A stretch of 64,000 bases of DNA from Tretioscincus oriximinensis (GCA_022410635.1 JAJVDF010000347.1:788776-852775), one strand, 5' to 3'. Shown: positions 11,921 to 24,736, counted from the first letter of the stretch. Made by a program: numbers and translations. The notes: generated by a model not told the origin, from the letters alone.

Positions 11921-12273
11921 CAGCGGNGGCTGGTGCAGTTTGGGGCTGGAGGAACGCAGGTTCCTCCAGCCTCGGCAAAGTTAGGAAAGTGGCTGGGAGG
12001 AGGCACATTCAAGNACTTACCAGTCTCTCTCTCAGTCTGCAAGTTGAATGTCAATACAGAATGGCACCTCTACGGAGACTGAGAGAGAGACTGTAGCCCC
12101 TCCTCGGCAGCCCTCCCATTGGTTCTGGGATTGGCGATCCCTTTTGTCAATTAAAAAAGCTGCCTGGAGCTTTTTGATTTGTTGGCATTTCCTCTATGAA
12201 AGGAGATTTTATAATTCATTTTAATCTCTGAGTGTTCGCTGAACCCCACGAACACAGTGGCCAGCCGCCACTA
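11921..12273. mobile_element. Non-autonomous hAT element (CAGNGGNGGCTGG ends) with 8-bp TSD
   Basis: Ends CAGCGGNGGCTGGTG and CCAGCCGCCACTA are inverted repeats. Flanks GTTCAACT (11913-11920) and GTTCAGCT (12274-12281) match 7 of 8. A diverged copy is at 34743-35047. Confidence 0.85.
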
Positions 12274-14361
12274 GTTCAGCTCCTGAGGACTACATGAATA
12301 CTACCATATTTCTGAACATATCTAGGAGTATCTTAATATTTCTTACTCAATTACGTATATTGGGTGCTGAGTCTGTAATCCTACTTTCCAGGCAGTTACT
12401 CAGACATAGAGCTATGGGCATTTTCATTGCAAAACATCTAGTACAAATAAATACAAAAAACAGAAGCTCATTCTGAAGGTTGAATGTTTATGTATGCAAA
12501 TATGCCCATATATATGATTATGCCACACCATATGCATATACGCAGCCTTTTCTGGATAGAATCACTCTCTTATCCAACTACAACCTAGCATTAGAAAGTA
12601 GTCATAGATCTAGGACTGATTTGCTCTGCACTGTTCAGTTCCATGTGGGACTGATTATGGGTTGGATCACGTAGTCAGATTTAACATCTGACAGATAATG
12701 GATGATATAGAATGTGGGCTATCTGTGTTGTGTGACTCAGCCTTACCCAAATCTAGAGATAAAAAATCTGGGCCTTTTTAGTCAAGTCTCAAGAAATACT
12801 CCAAGGTTAGGATCACTTCCAGGGCAACATAGACTAGACAACCACTCCATAGCATTGGCACATGTAGGAAAGCCTAGGAGACTGCTTTTAATCAGTTTTC
12901 TACTGGAGTAGATTCTGAAACCATTTTCTCCTTGCACCCAGCTCCAGCATCACAGTCAAGTGAACACATATTGCCCAAGGAAGCATGTCCTTACTGATGA
13001 AACAATATGCAAGAAACAACAGCCCCTGAGAAAGAAACCAAATAGATTATCTCTTCAATTAATAAAATGCACCTTGATGAGTTCAACATTCCAAGGTCTG
13101 CCAACCAGTAACAGGACTCAGAACTTTGGGCTTTGTGCATGGGCGCCTGCAGTGATGGTGCCGTAGGCTGCCATCTGCCAAACATGGCAGAGAGGGCCCA
13201 AATCTAACATTGCTGCCGCCACGACCGTGGCAGCATGCATCCCAACCACAGTACCACAGTGGACCGCCCATTGTCAACAGCTCCCTCCTCTGCTCCTTGC
13301 CTTCCCAAGTCCACATTTTTGCAGGCTTCCCACTAATATGTGAATAAAGTAGGTTTGACACCTTTCAGTAGTAGATGTAGTCAATTGGTACTATAATTGC
13401 ATTTTAATATATATTATAGGCATGTAAAAGACCCCTAAAATATATTACTAAGATTGTGTAAATTAAGCCTAAATCTGGTTTNCCACCAATTCATTTAGAA
13501 TATATATCTAATCTAGATTAGCACTAGTCCTGTGCAGGCTTTATATATTGGGGACCCCTTAAAACATATTAGAAAAAGAGCCTCAGTTTATAAGAACAAT
13601 TTGGATTATTAGTTTATTGGGTATTTTTCCTCTAAATCTATCCTTATTTATCTTAGATGCTCCTTAATACCTTAAGGTACACATTCTGTTAGATTGTTCT
13701 AATCTTCACTGGAAGAGGTTTTCAGGTGTGCTTTTCTTTTCAAGGTAGGAAAGTTCATTTGTAACATATCACCTTTGGAATACACACCCCAGGAAAGACC
13801 AATCACCATTCTGATATTTTGTAGCTACATCAAAAATACATCACAATGTTATACTGAGCTCAATGTTTAGATCTTGGTGTCACAGGGGACCAATTGATGA
13901 AAGCTCAAAGAAGCAGCACGCTATTATTCCAACTGATCTTCTTTTTTGTCTCATATTTTATTCTTCTTCATTCTGAAGAACGGATGCTGCCTGCTAATGA
14001 GTTCATGCTGGATCTCAGCCCAGACTCTCATACTCACCCTAATTCATATCCCAGGATACTTAGCACAGTTTGTTTGAAATCATTTGCATGCTGATTCTGT
14101 TGCCAGAATCATGTCTCTGAGCACCGATGGTTTGGTTTTGTTTACTTTGTGCTTTGTTGTTATTTATACCAACAGACTTTAGTGAAGTTAGAGTTGCCTC
14201 TAATTTGGTACAACTTGGTTTTGATNCCAGTTTTTCTAAGGCTGTACTGGAAATAAGATGAAATAGAAGGACAAAAACATTGAATATTGAAAATCATTAA
14301 TAAATTTCCAGATAGCCAATAAACAGCAAGGGGAACTGAACAGGATGTAAATGATAATTGA
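12274..14361. other. Non-coding stretch, nothing assigned
   Basis: A GC-richer patch at about 13130-13300 contains a near-palindromic GTGGCAGCATG / CCGTGGTC-like region but no identifiable gene. Confidence 0.4.
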
Positions 14362-14669
14362 GGTTGCATCCACACGCAGAGCTAAAAAACAGTCTTTATC
14401 ATTGCGGATGGNGGCTGTTTGCATATGTCACATGGTGGCTGCCATAGGTGAGCAGGAGGAAAGAATCGCAGGCCCATGAGTGGCCAAGAGCAGGCTTCCT
14501 TCTGCCCGACCTGTTTTGCAGGGCTTGCCACTGATTGGCAGAAGGCCCGGCTNANCACNCACTGCAAGGCAGGTTTGTAGCAACTGCGTCACTGACAAAC
14601 CGCCATTGTGTCTGCAGCCACCAGGATGGTTCTCCTAATCAGACATCATTACGGCGTGTGGATTCAGCC
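14362..14669. mobile_element. Harbinger-like MITE (GGCTGCATCCACAC ends) with TGA duplication
   Basis: Left GGTTGCATCCACACGC, right GCGTGTGGATTCAGCC, flanked by TGA at 14359-14361 and 14670-14672. A 3-bp duplication suits PIF/Harbinger. The right half (inverted) shares GGCGGTTTGTCAGTGAC with the element at 47405. Confidence 0.65.
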
Positions 14670-14672
14670 TGA

Positions 14673-15584
14673 CTCTGTCTCTTTGGTCTCTCTGCATCTA
14701 TAATAAGAAACCCTTTCCCTTCATGGTTGATTAAAGCTGGAAAAGATGGTCCATCCCTCTGGGTTCAGAACATCATCCTGAACTCTTATCTCTACCATGC
14801 TCTGGACAGAAACGTCCGAGTTTAGAGCACTCCAAATCCAGATTAGAGGCAGTAGCAGGTGGCAGGTTCTGTTTCCAATCCAGTGTAATTCTGAATTAGT
14901 TATTCTGAATTAGAATTTGAATGTAAACACTAGTATGTGGCATCTAAAGCTAACATCTGTTTCCAATCCAAGCAAACTGCTTCCTATACCAGTGGTTGAT
15001 AATTACAAAAATATAATCAACCACATCGGAATGATATTAATTAGATTAATTTCAGANCTGGAACTGCCTAACCTGTTTGATTATATATTATTTAATTAAA
15101 AAAAAAACAACTTACCTAGTGCCCAAACACCATGGTGAAATACTCGGTTTTCAAATTTTTATTTGTGAAGAGTTCTAAGTATTTAAAACAATGGGCTATT
15201 GGCATCATCTTCCACACACACACACCCCAGTAAAATCCCAAACAGCCACTGGGATATGAGGAAAAGTGACAGCTAACTAAAGTCAAACTAACTACTTATT
15301 TGACTATGGATGTATCTACATTAGAAAGCAAGACAGGCATCTTAATCAGACCTCAGAGCAGCCAATCTTCATGACTGCAATAAAGATTTGTTGCTCTGAG
15401 GCAAAGATTAAGCCCTTGAAAATACTCAACAATACATACTAAGTATCTNTTATAACACATCTGCAACACATTAGATGTGTTGTACACATTAGGTGAGACC
15501 TATGTAAACAAGGCCTACAGCATCATTTCTATGGAAGAGAGATGATGGTTCTGTTAACCTTTTGCTTCCAGGTTGTGCTTCTTC
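14673..15584. other. Non-coding stretch
   Basis: May contain the unrecognisable 3' half of the PPP4C pseudogene near its right edge; otherwise nothing assigned. Confidence 0.4.
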
Positions 15585-16060
15585 TCTAACTTTCTGCTAA
15601 GGTGACATAAATGCTTCATCATTGTAAATAGTAAACCTGAATAATCTTTCTGCCTTAAGTGTGAGGAATAACAAAAATGTTTCAATGTTGTAGAAATGAC
15701 AGTTAACAGAATATATAACCCATGGAGATATATATAGTTTCAGTCATATTTCCCCCTAGCCAGAAAAGCTTTTAAGGACATAGTAGTAGCCATGAATGTC
15801 CCCACAAACTATTATTGCAGAATCCACTTTCTGGGCATTGCTCTCTTCCACCAAGATCTCTCTGGCCTTATCAAAAAGGCCTTGATTTCACTTTCTTTAA
15901 CAAGTTGACAATTCTGCATTTGTTCAATCTGACTGCCAGAATCACTGATTTCAGCTTTTGTGCTTCTAGGGTCTTGGCAGCAACAGCGGCAGCAGCTCCA
16001 TAATTCCCTCTAGCTCCCCGTCCTTCCTTCTGGCTCTTTTCAGCTTTCTTCATCCTTTTA
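15585..16060 (-). pseudogene. PPP4C: Processed pseudogene of PPP4C (protein phosphatase 4 catalytic subunit)
   Basis: Read on the - strand, a PPP4C-like N-terminal half is visible without introns. The start ATG equivalent (15956-15958) is mutated to AAA, followed by AEISD and QIEQ..C.L.KESEIKA. A 1-bp deletion then shifts frame to [10 protein letters not shown] and [13 protein letters not shown]; the metal-binding GDIHG motif lies at 15789-15803. Stops and a further frameshift follow, then FYNIETFLLFLTLK (15655-15696). About 15 codons including the second phosphatase motif (GNHE) are deleted, and a decayed QVY..YDE stretch ends near 15610. A GC-rich leader lies before the start, like a retained 5' UTR. 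No 3' half or poly(A) is seen. PPP2C and PPP6C fit less well at the N-terminus. Not functional. Confidence 0.78.
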
Positions 16061-16109
16061 AAACCATGGAAACATTTTTTGTCCGCTAAGGACCAAATCT
16101 TTCTTATTT

Positions 16110-16213
16110 GAAGTGCATCTGAAGATGTAGACTTGTATACGAAAACTCATCTGTTTACCTTTTTTNCTTCTTAGTCTCGTAAGATTCTACAAAATCCCCT
16201 TGCTAGAGTTTCT
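16110..16213 (+). mobile_element. CATCTGAAGAAG-family retroposon with perfect 15-bp TSD
   Basis: About 104 bp from GAAGTGCATCTGAAGATG to CCTTGCTAGAGTTTCT. AAATCTTTCTTATTT is present at 16095-16109 and again at 16214-16228. Confidence 0.88.
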
Positions 16214-16301
16214 AAATCTTTCTTATTTAGATATCATCATATGCTTCATGTCAACTATTCACTGAAACAAATACAAGAACCAAACTCANGTGTCTACTTT
16301 C

Positions 16302-16486
16302 TAGGCTGACCAGATGACCCCTTTTNGGGGGGGGGGTTGAAAACCCGTTTTTAGGGTGTTTCCCAGTTTTTTCTGAGGAAATGTTTTTCAAAAAAAANNT
16401 TTTTCAAAAGAATTTTTGTTTTTAATTTTTTTCCCTCAGAAGAAACCAGGAGGCACCCCCAAAACAGGGGTAATCTGGTCAGCCTA
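16302..16486. mobile_element. Palindromic hAT-like MITE (TAGGCTGACCAGAT family)
   Basis: TAGGCTGACCAGATGACCCC at the left pairs with CTGGTCAGCCTA at the right. The arms, with GGGTGTTTCCCAGTTTTTTC against its complement, run through most of the element. No clear TSD. Confidence 0.75.
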
Positions 16487-19182
16487 ATAGCACAAGGCTT
16501 GATAGCTCTGCCATGGGGGCTGTGACATGATGCAGTTGGGACCAGCTAAGGTAACTCCCTGGGTCTTCAGACACTAAGTATGCTACTAATAAGCCTCTCG
16601 AGTAATTCACAGCAAATAACAGAAATTAAGCTCCAACCTTCTGCCTTCCAGTATGTTCATCTACAACTAAGCTATGGACACTCCCATTTTCAACAGCAGC
16701 TTAATTTCCAGGTCTCCTAAAGTATGACACAAGCACCCTCTGTATATGAAATATTGATCAAATGATGAGCGTCACAATCAGACTGCTTTCAGAAAGAGCC
16801 AAATCTCAAGAGATAAACTCCAGTCCACCATAAAGACATACTCACTAGCCATATAGCTGTCAGCTCCAACCAGTGGTGCGCATGCAGCCACAGGTCCTAT
16901 CACATTGAGAAGTTCTTCCTATAATTGCTCAGGAAGGAGGCAATTAGATGATTATATTTTTCTTTCTAGGAAAGCAAAAATCCCTTTCCATTGTACACTA
17001 AATAAATAAATAATTTTGAATTCCATTTATGCACTAATCACTGAGGAATTATTACACTATGAGTCTGGATAAAAGACAAATTAAAGGTTGGAACAACCCT
17101 TTGGAAGATTCTTGCTTTCTCTCTCTTTTCCTTCCTCCCTCTCTGGCCATTCTATAGAAATAACTTTGTGCCTTCAAAGCTGCAGTTGTCCTTAATAGCC
17201 TCATAAAATTCAATTTGCTGAATGCCAAACTGCAATATAAGCTGGAAGTGTTAAGTGAATTGATTTGCCTTTCACACAAATTATCAGGAATGATTTGGTT
17301 GTCATTGACATTTCAGCATAATGCAAGAGTCTGAAGTATTTTTCACACTACTTATTTAGCAATAGCTTTCTGCTGTTCTGTCACACAACAAGCTTCCATT
17401 ATTTCTTTCTTGCTCAAGAACANTTTTCATCATCAATGTGGTTGCCTTAACTCAAAGCTTCACTGCCTCTCATATCAGCTATTTCCCCCTTAGAGGCAAC
17501 ATCCTTATTTTAGAAATAGTAAAAAGAGAGTAAATAGCATGCTTCAATACATTTCGCCACTAAACAAAGAGACTCTTTTTCTCAACTCCTAATCTGCTCC
17601 GTTGGGAGCCTCATCTCAAGCAATCTCCAAAGTAGTAGTTGTTCAACATTTATTGTAGCTAAGCCAGAAATTGCATGGCAAAGTGTATTGGTTTTTAAAT
17701 TGGGTAAAGGATGGAACTGNCTGAAATTGTCCAGTTTGCCCTAGTTTTAGAGAACAGAAAAACTTTCCAGTCGTTAAATTTCTACATTGGCATTATATTA
17801 TTTTTATAGACCCTAGGGTTTTTTTTTCCAAACATGTCCTTGTCCTCTTTCAAAGAACCTATTTATGTGGTAAATCAAGATAAGACTGTTGATGGAAGAA
17901 GTTATCAGAACTAAGATCAATTGCATAAGGAGCAAGTAACACATGCATAAAACAGGTTACTAAGCCTGTGCAAACAGGGCCTAAGACAGACCAAGTTAAT
18001 CCACTTCTGTTAAAGAGTATTCAATCAGGTAAATGCAGATCAGGCCTTAACCTTATGACAATATGCATGTACTGGTCTGTAGAGGTTTACAGGAGTTCAC
18101 TGTTTTGATTTTATATCCATATACAATATATGGTTAAAGCTCCCAATTATTTTTTACAATGCACGGAAGTAATTACACTGTGACCTCGCTATCTGTAAAT
18201 TTTAATCTATTTTAGATTCATCTTCAGAATGAAAGGACACATCTGCAAAGTAAATAATTATTTTCTTTCCACATTAATGAACCAAAAGTGAGTTTTCCCA
18301 GTTGGATAAAATGGAAGGAAATATATCATTTGATTGAGATAAAGCTGTGTCCTGCAGCTGACTGTCCTATAACTTTCCAGGTTCTCCAAATCACAAACTC
18401 TATCATTAAGCAGGTTGTTGATTTGTATTTGAATATATATCATTAAATAAATACTGGCTACATTGATTAATTATGCAGTATTTTAAATTTTTGATAGATG
18501 AGGTGGTGATGATGAATTGGAAGTTATCAAACTGATTATAAGCTTGCTGAGCTACTTTTGATCACATGTTTGGATGCAAATGCTATTGAATAATTGTTTG
18601 GACAAATGTATAAAATTAATTTAATCAAAATATTTATACTTTGTTGAATAAAGTTTTAAGTTCCTTCCCCTTCCCACTGACCACTCTGCTTTTTATCTTT
18701 TACATATATCCAAAGTAATTAACACAACATCAAAGTAAATGCATTGCAAAATACTGAACAGCTCATTTGGTGCTATTGCTATTTTTGTTTCTATTCCATT
18801 TTCAGTTCCTTTGTAACCACAAATATATGAGCTTTCAAAACCATTAAATTTGTACTTTTTATAGCTAGCATGATTATTTGGAGAGACTGATTTGGAAGGC
18901 AACCAAATCAGTGACCAGAGAAAAAGTAATTTCATTTGTTTGAGCTAAGAAGAGTGCATTGATGAGCCAGAACAGTGATGTTTTAGAGAAGTGATGTTTT
19001 AGGAGAAGGGGTACAGTCAGAATCGAAAATCAAAACAGAAAGTTACAAAGGATTAGAAAATTGCCCAGAAAATTGTGGGGCTGTCTAGTTAGAAACTGAA
19101 AGTTGTAAAATATTAAAAAGTTAGAAGGATAAGGCTGTATCCGTCTATCCTTGTATTTAGATTATACTTTCTGGATAAAGAC
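16487..19182. other. Non-coding stretch, nothing assigned
   Basis: About 2.7 kb, AT-rich, no gene and no repeat end I can name. Confidence 0.5.
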
Positions 19183-19185
19183 TAA

Positions 19186-19334
19186 GGCTGCATCTCCACA
19201 TCATTTATTTATTCCGTTATAACTGGATATTCCACAATAAAGCATGGATATTCTGGAATAAATCCATCCTCACAGTGCTTTACTGTGGAATATCCAACTA
19301 TAGCGAAATAAATAAGTGATGTGGGGATGCAGCC
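19186..19334. mobile_element. 149-bp palindromic Harbinger-like MITE with TAA duplication
   Basis: GGCTGCATCTCCACATCA at the left and its complement at the right, with arms of about 60 bp (TTATTTATTCCGTTATAACT, GGATATTCCACA). TAA at 19183-19185 and 19335-19337. A second copy is at 44430. Confidence 0.75.
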
Positions 19335-19451
19335 TAACACAGCTATTTCTTTGAGAAAAATTCCTATATAGTCATCCAGATGGTTCAGACAGGGCCACCG
19401 TAGCACCTTGATAGTGCAATAGAGTCTGTAAGCATATCCAGAATTCTTTAA

Positions 19452-20060
19452 AGAACATAAGAACATAAGAAGAGCCATACTGGATCAGGCCACAGCCCAT
19501 CAAGTCCAGCATTCTGTGTCACACAGAGGCCCACCAGATGCACCTGGGCAGTCCGAACAGAGGAAAGCAAAATATGCTCCTGTTTATGACTCCCTGCAAA
19601 TGGTATTTCAGAAGTCCTGCCTGTTGCTCCATCCTGGAGGCAAAATCCAGACATCCATCCTATTATCCATTTATACCCTTGGTGTCCATAAACCTGTCTA
19701 GTCCTGTCTTGAAGCTATCCAAGCTGTTAGCTACCACGACCTCTTCAGGAAGTAAATTCCACAGGCCGATGACCCTCTGGGTGAAAAAATACTTTCCTTT
19801 GTCTGTTCTCACTTTTCTACCCAACACTTTTAAGGAGTGCCCTCTGGTCCTTGTGCTGTGTGATAGAGAAAACATTTTTTCTCTATTCACCCTGTCGATC
19901 CCATGCATGATTTTGTACACTTCAATCAGATCACCCCTCAAACGTCTCCTTTCAAGGCTGAAGAGGCCCAGACGTTGAAGCCTTGCTTCGTAAGGGAGGT
20001 GCTCCAGACCCTTGATCATTTTTGTTGCCCTTTTCTGCACCTTCTCCAGTTCCAAAATAT
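19452..20060 (-). mobile_element. CR1-like LINE 3' end with RT C-terminus
   Basis: Starts AACATAAGAACATAAGAAG (complement of the TTCTTATG tail) and, read on the - strand, encodes the best-preserved RT C-terminus here: ELEKVQKRATKMIKGLEHLP, RRLRGDLIEVYKIMHGID, VIGLWNLLPEEVV, ANSLDSFKTGLDRFMDTKG, then the stop and 3' UTR. 5'-truncated. Confidence 0.92.
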
Positions 20061-20733
20061 CCCTTTGATAACCCTCAAATAACCATTATTTGAGTGCTGC
20101 AACAACAACACCCATAACAAATAATCTATAATGACACTCATAGCTGTCAGAAAATATATGGATAGACCCTAAGAACATTATTGTTGTAATGTGGTCCAGT
20201 TTTAGAGCCATTAGTAGTATTTTTCAAATTAACTTTGTAAGAACAGCAGAAACAGTTCCAAGAATTGAAAAAAGATGGTATCTACAATCATTAGCTTTTG
20301 AAAGAAACTCCATTCTTACGACTGAAAAATCTTATGGTAGTAAAATTTATTGAACATTCCTATGAAAAGTGACCTTTCTAGTCAATACCAAGGTAAGTAA
20401 GACAAGAGGTCTCTGGGGATGGAACAAGCTCTCCAGCCTGTTTCCATTGAGGGAAATATTTCCTAGTTTTAATCCTAGCAGGATACTCAACACCAGAAAT
20501 GAAATTCTGCAGATGTTCTTTGTATTTGGTACAGCTTGTATTGTGTTTCTCTTTTTCATGTTTTAGATATACATTATCAGGGGACTGGAGACAGCATTTC
20601 TCAATTAAATTTGGTGAAACAGCATTAGTTCTCTGGCCAAAAGGAATCCAAATTCACCTCTTGCTGTGTTTCAGTCATATCATCTTACATTCTGAACATT
20701 TTTGCTGTATTTAATTATGCAGAATCCATGCAC
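20061..20733. other. Non-coding stretch, nothing assigned
   Basis: No gene or recognised repeat. Confidence 0.4.
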
Positions 20734-20935
20734 TTTATTTATTTATTTGCCTTTTCAAGCCACCCTATACCCAAAGGTCTCAGGGTAATACCTTATACTT
20801 AAATGTTAATAAATGTCAACAATAAAACAACAATGCCTGAAAGAAGGGGAAAAGCACAAGGCCAGGTAAAAGAGGTGCATCTTCAAGATTTTCTGAATGC
20901 ATACAGAGGTGATGCACCTCAACGAGGTTATATAT
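20734..20935 (-). mobile_element. L2 LINE 3' end
   Basis: TTTATTTATTTG followed by CACCCTATACCCAAAGGTCT, the complement of the L2 tail fully seen at 33650-33736. Confidence 0.8.
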
Positions 20936-20943
20936 GATTTATA

Positions 20944-21214
20944 CAGGGCTTTTTTTGTGCCGGAACGCGCCGGAACGCAGTACCGGCACCTTTTATTTAG
21001 GGGGGGGGGGGGGCGGCATTAGCGGCGGGGGTTGCAGTGGCGGCGGCAGCCGCTAACACCGCCCCCGCCCCCCACCGCTAATGCCCCCACTAACACCGCC
21101 CCCGCCCCCCGCCGCTAACCTCCCCCGGCCCCCCGGCCCCGCCACCGATAACACTGCCCCCCCCCCCTCACCGGCGTTAGTACCGTCACCTTTTTTCCTA
21201 GAAAAAAAGCACTG
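20944..21214. mobile_element. hAT MITE (CAGGGCTTTTTTTG ends) with perfect 8-bp TSD
   Basis: Left CAGGGCTTTTTTTGTGCCGG, right TAGAAAAAAAGCACTG. GATTTATA at 20936-20943 and 21215-21222. The very GC-rich interior is low-complexity (CCGCCCC units) and produces spurious proline-rich frames. Confidence 0.93.
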
Positions 21215-21745
21215 GATTTATATAAACTATAAACATCTTGGTTTCAATAATTCAATATGGTAAATTGCACAATCACACTTGACAAAAGTGGCAAAACATA
21301 ATTATATAACATAGTCGTCGCTGAATTCAACCCAATCATAAACAACTCCTGTCCCATAGCATGAGCAGCTCTATGGCTGCATACCCACGAAAGATTTTTA
21401 CCAAGATACAGTATATCAGGGAGAATTTACCCCACAAGTTCATGCAGGTTCAGCAGTCGACTCGCTAAAAAGGGCTATGTCTCAGATTTTCCAGCCACTG
21501 CTGTTCATACTATTACATAATGTACTTCTCTAAAATCCCAAAAATAACCTTCATGGGGTCTTCTATTGTGGAAAATGGTAAACCTCATGAGACTTTGAGA
21601 CTACACGTAAAAGTTCATTGGCTCTCAGCTTGCAGAGAATGCTGGAAATTGTAATAAAAGAAACGCAACAATGGCTTATGGGGTATGTGATGTCCTGAGA
21701 ATACAAGGAAATGTAACAGTTGAGCCAAATATTCCCTGCTCCTAG

Positions 21746-21865
21746 AAATTTATTTTATTTATTTTACTTATACCCCACCCTATACACAAAGGTCTCAGGG
21801 TGGCCAGCTATAAAACAACAATACAAAATTGGCAAATTAGAAACAGTATATAAAACAGGCACTTT
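21746..21865 (-). mobile_element. L2 LINE 3' end
   Basis: ATTTATTTTACTTATACCCC then CACAAAGGTCTCAGGGTGGC: inverted L2 tail. Confidence 0.75.
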
Positions 21866-23454
21866 TGTATTTTTAAAATTGTATTTTACTCTATTTTAAT
21901 TTGTTTTTATCTTTTTTCATTGAAATCAGCCCTGAAAGTTTTAGGAATTGTGAAGAATATAAATGTAAATGAATAAATAACAGATAAACAGGAAACCGTA
22001 TGAAATATTGAATGTTGGTGGGACAGAACCACAAATGTGTTTTTCCAGATTTAAAATAAATAGTGAAACAAAGCATAGCATGGGGAGGGCAACCTATGTC
22101 GTTTTATTGACAGTGATGCAAAAATGATTTGTCATTGCCTTCTTCTAAGAAGAGGATAAAGACGGAACTAACAGCAATCAGTTTTCCAGGCAGTGAAAAC
22201 ATATCGTAGGAGAACTAAATATGACTCGCTTAATTGTATGTCAGGATTTTGAAAAATGTTATCCAATATCTAATCTAATCCACATTATTGTGAATTAGAG
22301 GATTGAATGGGGATGACAGTTGTATGTGGATACAGCCTTAAGCCATTTTTTAAAAAATAAACTCTAATAAAGTCTGTGCACCTACCTAACTTATAATTTG
22401 GCCCCAAGTCTAAAATACATTTTCAAAGGATAATTAAACTTTAATTTTCCATTACCCTAGAAGCAGACTTCCTTCAAAAGAAAGAGACAGCATCTGCTTG
22501 ATTCCCATAGTGCTTCAAGAGAAATTTTTAAGTTTTCTTCCTTTCCTTCTGCTTTAGCATTTCCCATTCAGGATGGGTTTGCTATTAAATGAATAAAGCC
22601 GACATTTACTTCTTGCAGCGACAGCATGTGAAGACCACTGCATTAAAAGGAGAGACACTTTTACTCATTAAAGCTGTGCTTCAAACAATCTTTTCAGCTT
22701 CAGGGACAAAATTGAAGCTCCAGAGTTTTTAGGGGTGATTGAACAGAGTCCAGCATCTCTTAAAACAATGTCTTTAGCTCCAGATAAGGGCAACACTTGA
22801 ACTGAAAGCTATTTTCATTATATTTTTATGGGCTAAGACATCAGAATCTGAGAAAATGAATCTCTGTGTGAAGCAGGAACTTCACAATGATGGTGATTTG
22901 GCTGCTTGCTCTGACTGCAGGGATGAAAGTGTGCTATTTGCACATACCCACACATGCCTGGCTATGCTAACAGTTTTACAGGTTTAACTAGCATTTAAGT
23001 AAACATTGAATGAGTTATTAGATGATTACAAAGGACAATTGCAATAGAGTCCAATAAGTTTAAAAACAGTTTATAAATGGCATCACATACCTATACTATT
23101 GACAAATATGGAAATTAAAATTAGCTCCAATTGCTGGCATCTGTACCATTAATAAAAGAGGTATCGATGAGTCCAAGCTATGTGATTGGTCTTAATTGAC
23201 CAATGGCACAGCTTAGAATCTTGGATTCACTGACCTTCTCTCTCTCTCTCTCTGATATGGTCAATCAGTCTAATCATGAATAGAACTTACTTACTTATTA
23301 GATATTTATTACCTTAGGGAGAAAATCAAGGACAAAGGGGGAATATAGAGAATACATAAGATTAATAATCTGTACGTTGAAATGCAGTGACTTTATTGTA
23401 TGTTGGAAAAGGGGAAAAATGAAAAATAATTACAAAAATAAAAACTACAAACAT
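21866..23454. other. Non-coding stretch
   Basis: GTATGTGGATACAGCCTTA near 22330 looks like a right end of the GGCTGCATCCACAC MITE family. A (TC)n run lies at about 23236-23254. Otherwise nothing assigned. Confidence 0.4.
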
Positions 23455-23459
23455 TTTGG

Positions 23460-23700
23460 TGTAGTGATTAGAGTGTTGGACTTATTTAGTTAGTAGTCTC
23501 CTGGTTTGTTCCCACACTTCTTCATGAAGCCAGCTGGGTGATCTTAGGACAATCTTCATTACAACCCTCTCAGGCCCGCCTACTTCACAGGGCATCTGTT
23601 GTGGATAAAGCAACCGTTGTGTTATGTGTACTGCCCTTTGGGTTGGCCATCCTGAGACCTTCGGGTAAAGAGCAGGATATAAGTACAAATAAATATTGAG
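23460..23700 (+). mobile_element. tRNA-derived SINE with L2-type tail
   Basis: TGGTGTAGTGATTAGAGTGT (tRNA-like A box), decayed B box near TTTGTTCCC, body AAGCCAGCTGGGTGATCTTA, then CCTGAGACCTTCGGGTAAAG and AATAAATA, the L2 tail. This layout implies mobilisation by L2. Confidence 0.85.
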
Positions 23701-24736
23701 AGCTACCCATATATTGAGAGCACCCCCTACCTGCAGTCCTTTCAGCCTAGTCACCTGATTTTATTCAGGTTTTGCCAAGTCCACTGCCTAGTTGTTGACG
23801 GAGAAGGGTTTTTGCTGGCACTTCCACATTGTTGTTTTTTATTTACATAATGTATATACTCCCCTACATCATAGTTCAAGATTAAATACACTTAAATCAA
23901 GCATAATACAATAAACTAACTAACTGTAAAAAGCTAATTTAAACAGCTTCTGACAAGGTCCTGCAAATTATCTGCTGTTAAACCCTGGTATATTTCTGTG
24001 GGAAATTGTTCCAGGACTGGGATATCATAAGAATGTCTCCTTTGAGGCTCTGATTTTCCTTGAGTTCAGTCTACACTCTCACCTGATCTCCTGGCTACTG
24101 TTGGTCACACATGGGATTCCACTTCCATATTATTCTGTGGTACATCAAGATGTGTATCAATACTATCAGTACTTGGGCTCCCAGTAGCTTTGCCATAAAT
24201 ATGTTTTTAAAAAAACAGGGCAGAAAAATAAGGATTCAATAGCTGTGACCAGAGAAGAAATTTCAGTAGCTATCACTAGCACCTGCTAAAATTTTCTGTA
24301 TTGCATATCCACAGGGTCGTATTTTAGGCATGTGTAAGATGTGCAGTTGCACAATGTGGCAAAATCTTGAGGGCGGCAAAATATAATTGTATTTGTGCTG
24401 GGAGCTGAGTGCAGATGGATGAATGCATGCTGGGGGCTGGGCAGGCATGGGCAGGGCCAAGAGACAAGTGGTCTCACATGGGGCAGTGCCAGGGGCTAGG
24501 GGGGCAGGGCCTCTCTTGAATGGTGAAATCTTGACATCTTGAATGATGTCATTTCAGAAACATTTTGCTGAGGGAAGAGGGGGCATAAAATAAATAACTG
24601 CACAGGGCCATCATACATTCAAAATGCGGATCTGCATATTCATTAAAACTGCATTGCTCTATCATGGGTTTTTTTATGGCAACCCTAACTCCCAGGCATC
24701 TTTGTGACGTGAAGATCCCAAGTACAGATGTAGTTT
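23701..24736. other. Non-coding stretch
   Basis: TATGGCAACCCTAACTCCC near 24675 resembles a right end of the TAGGGTTGCCA hAT family, but no partner end was found. Confidence 0.4.

Noticed and set aside
21081..21263. Proline-rich frame
   Set aside because: Translation of the C-rich interior of a hAT MITE.
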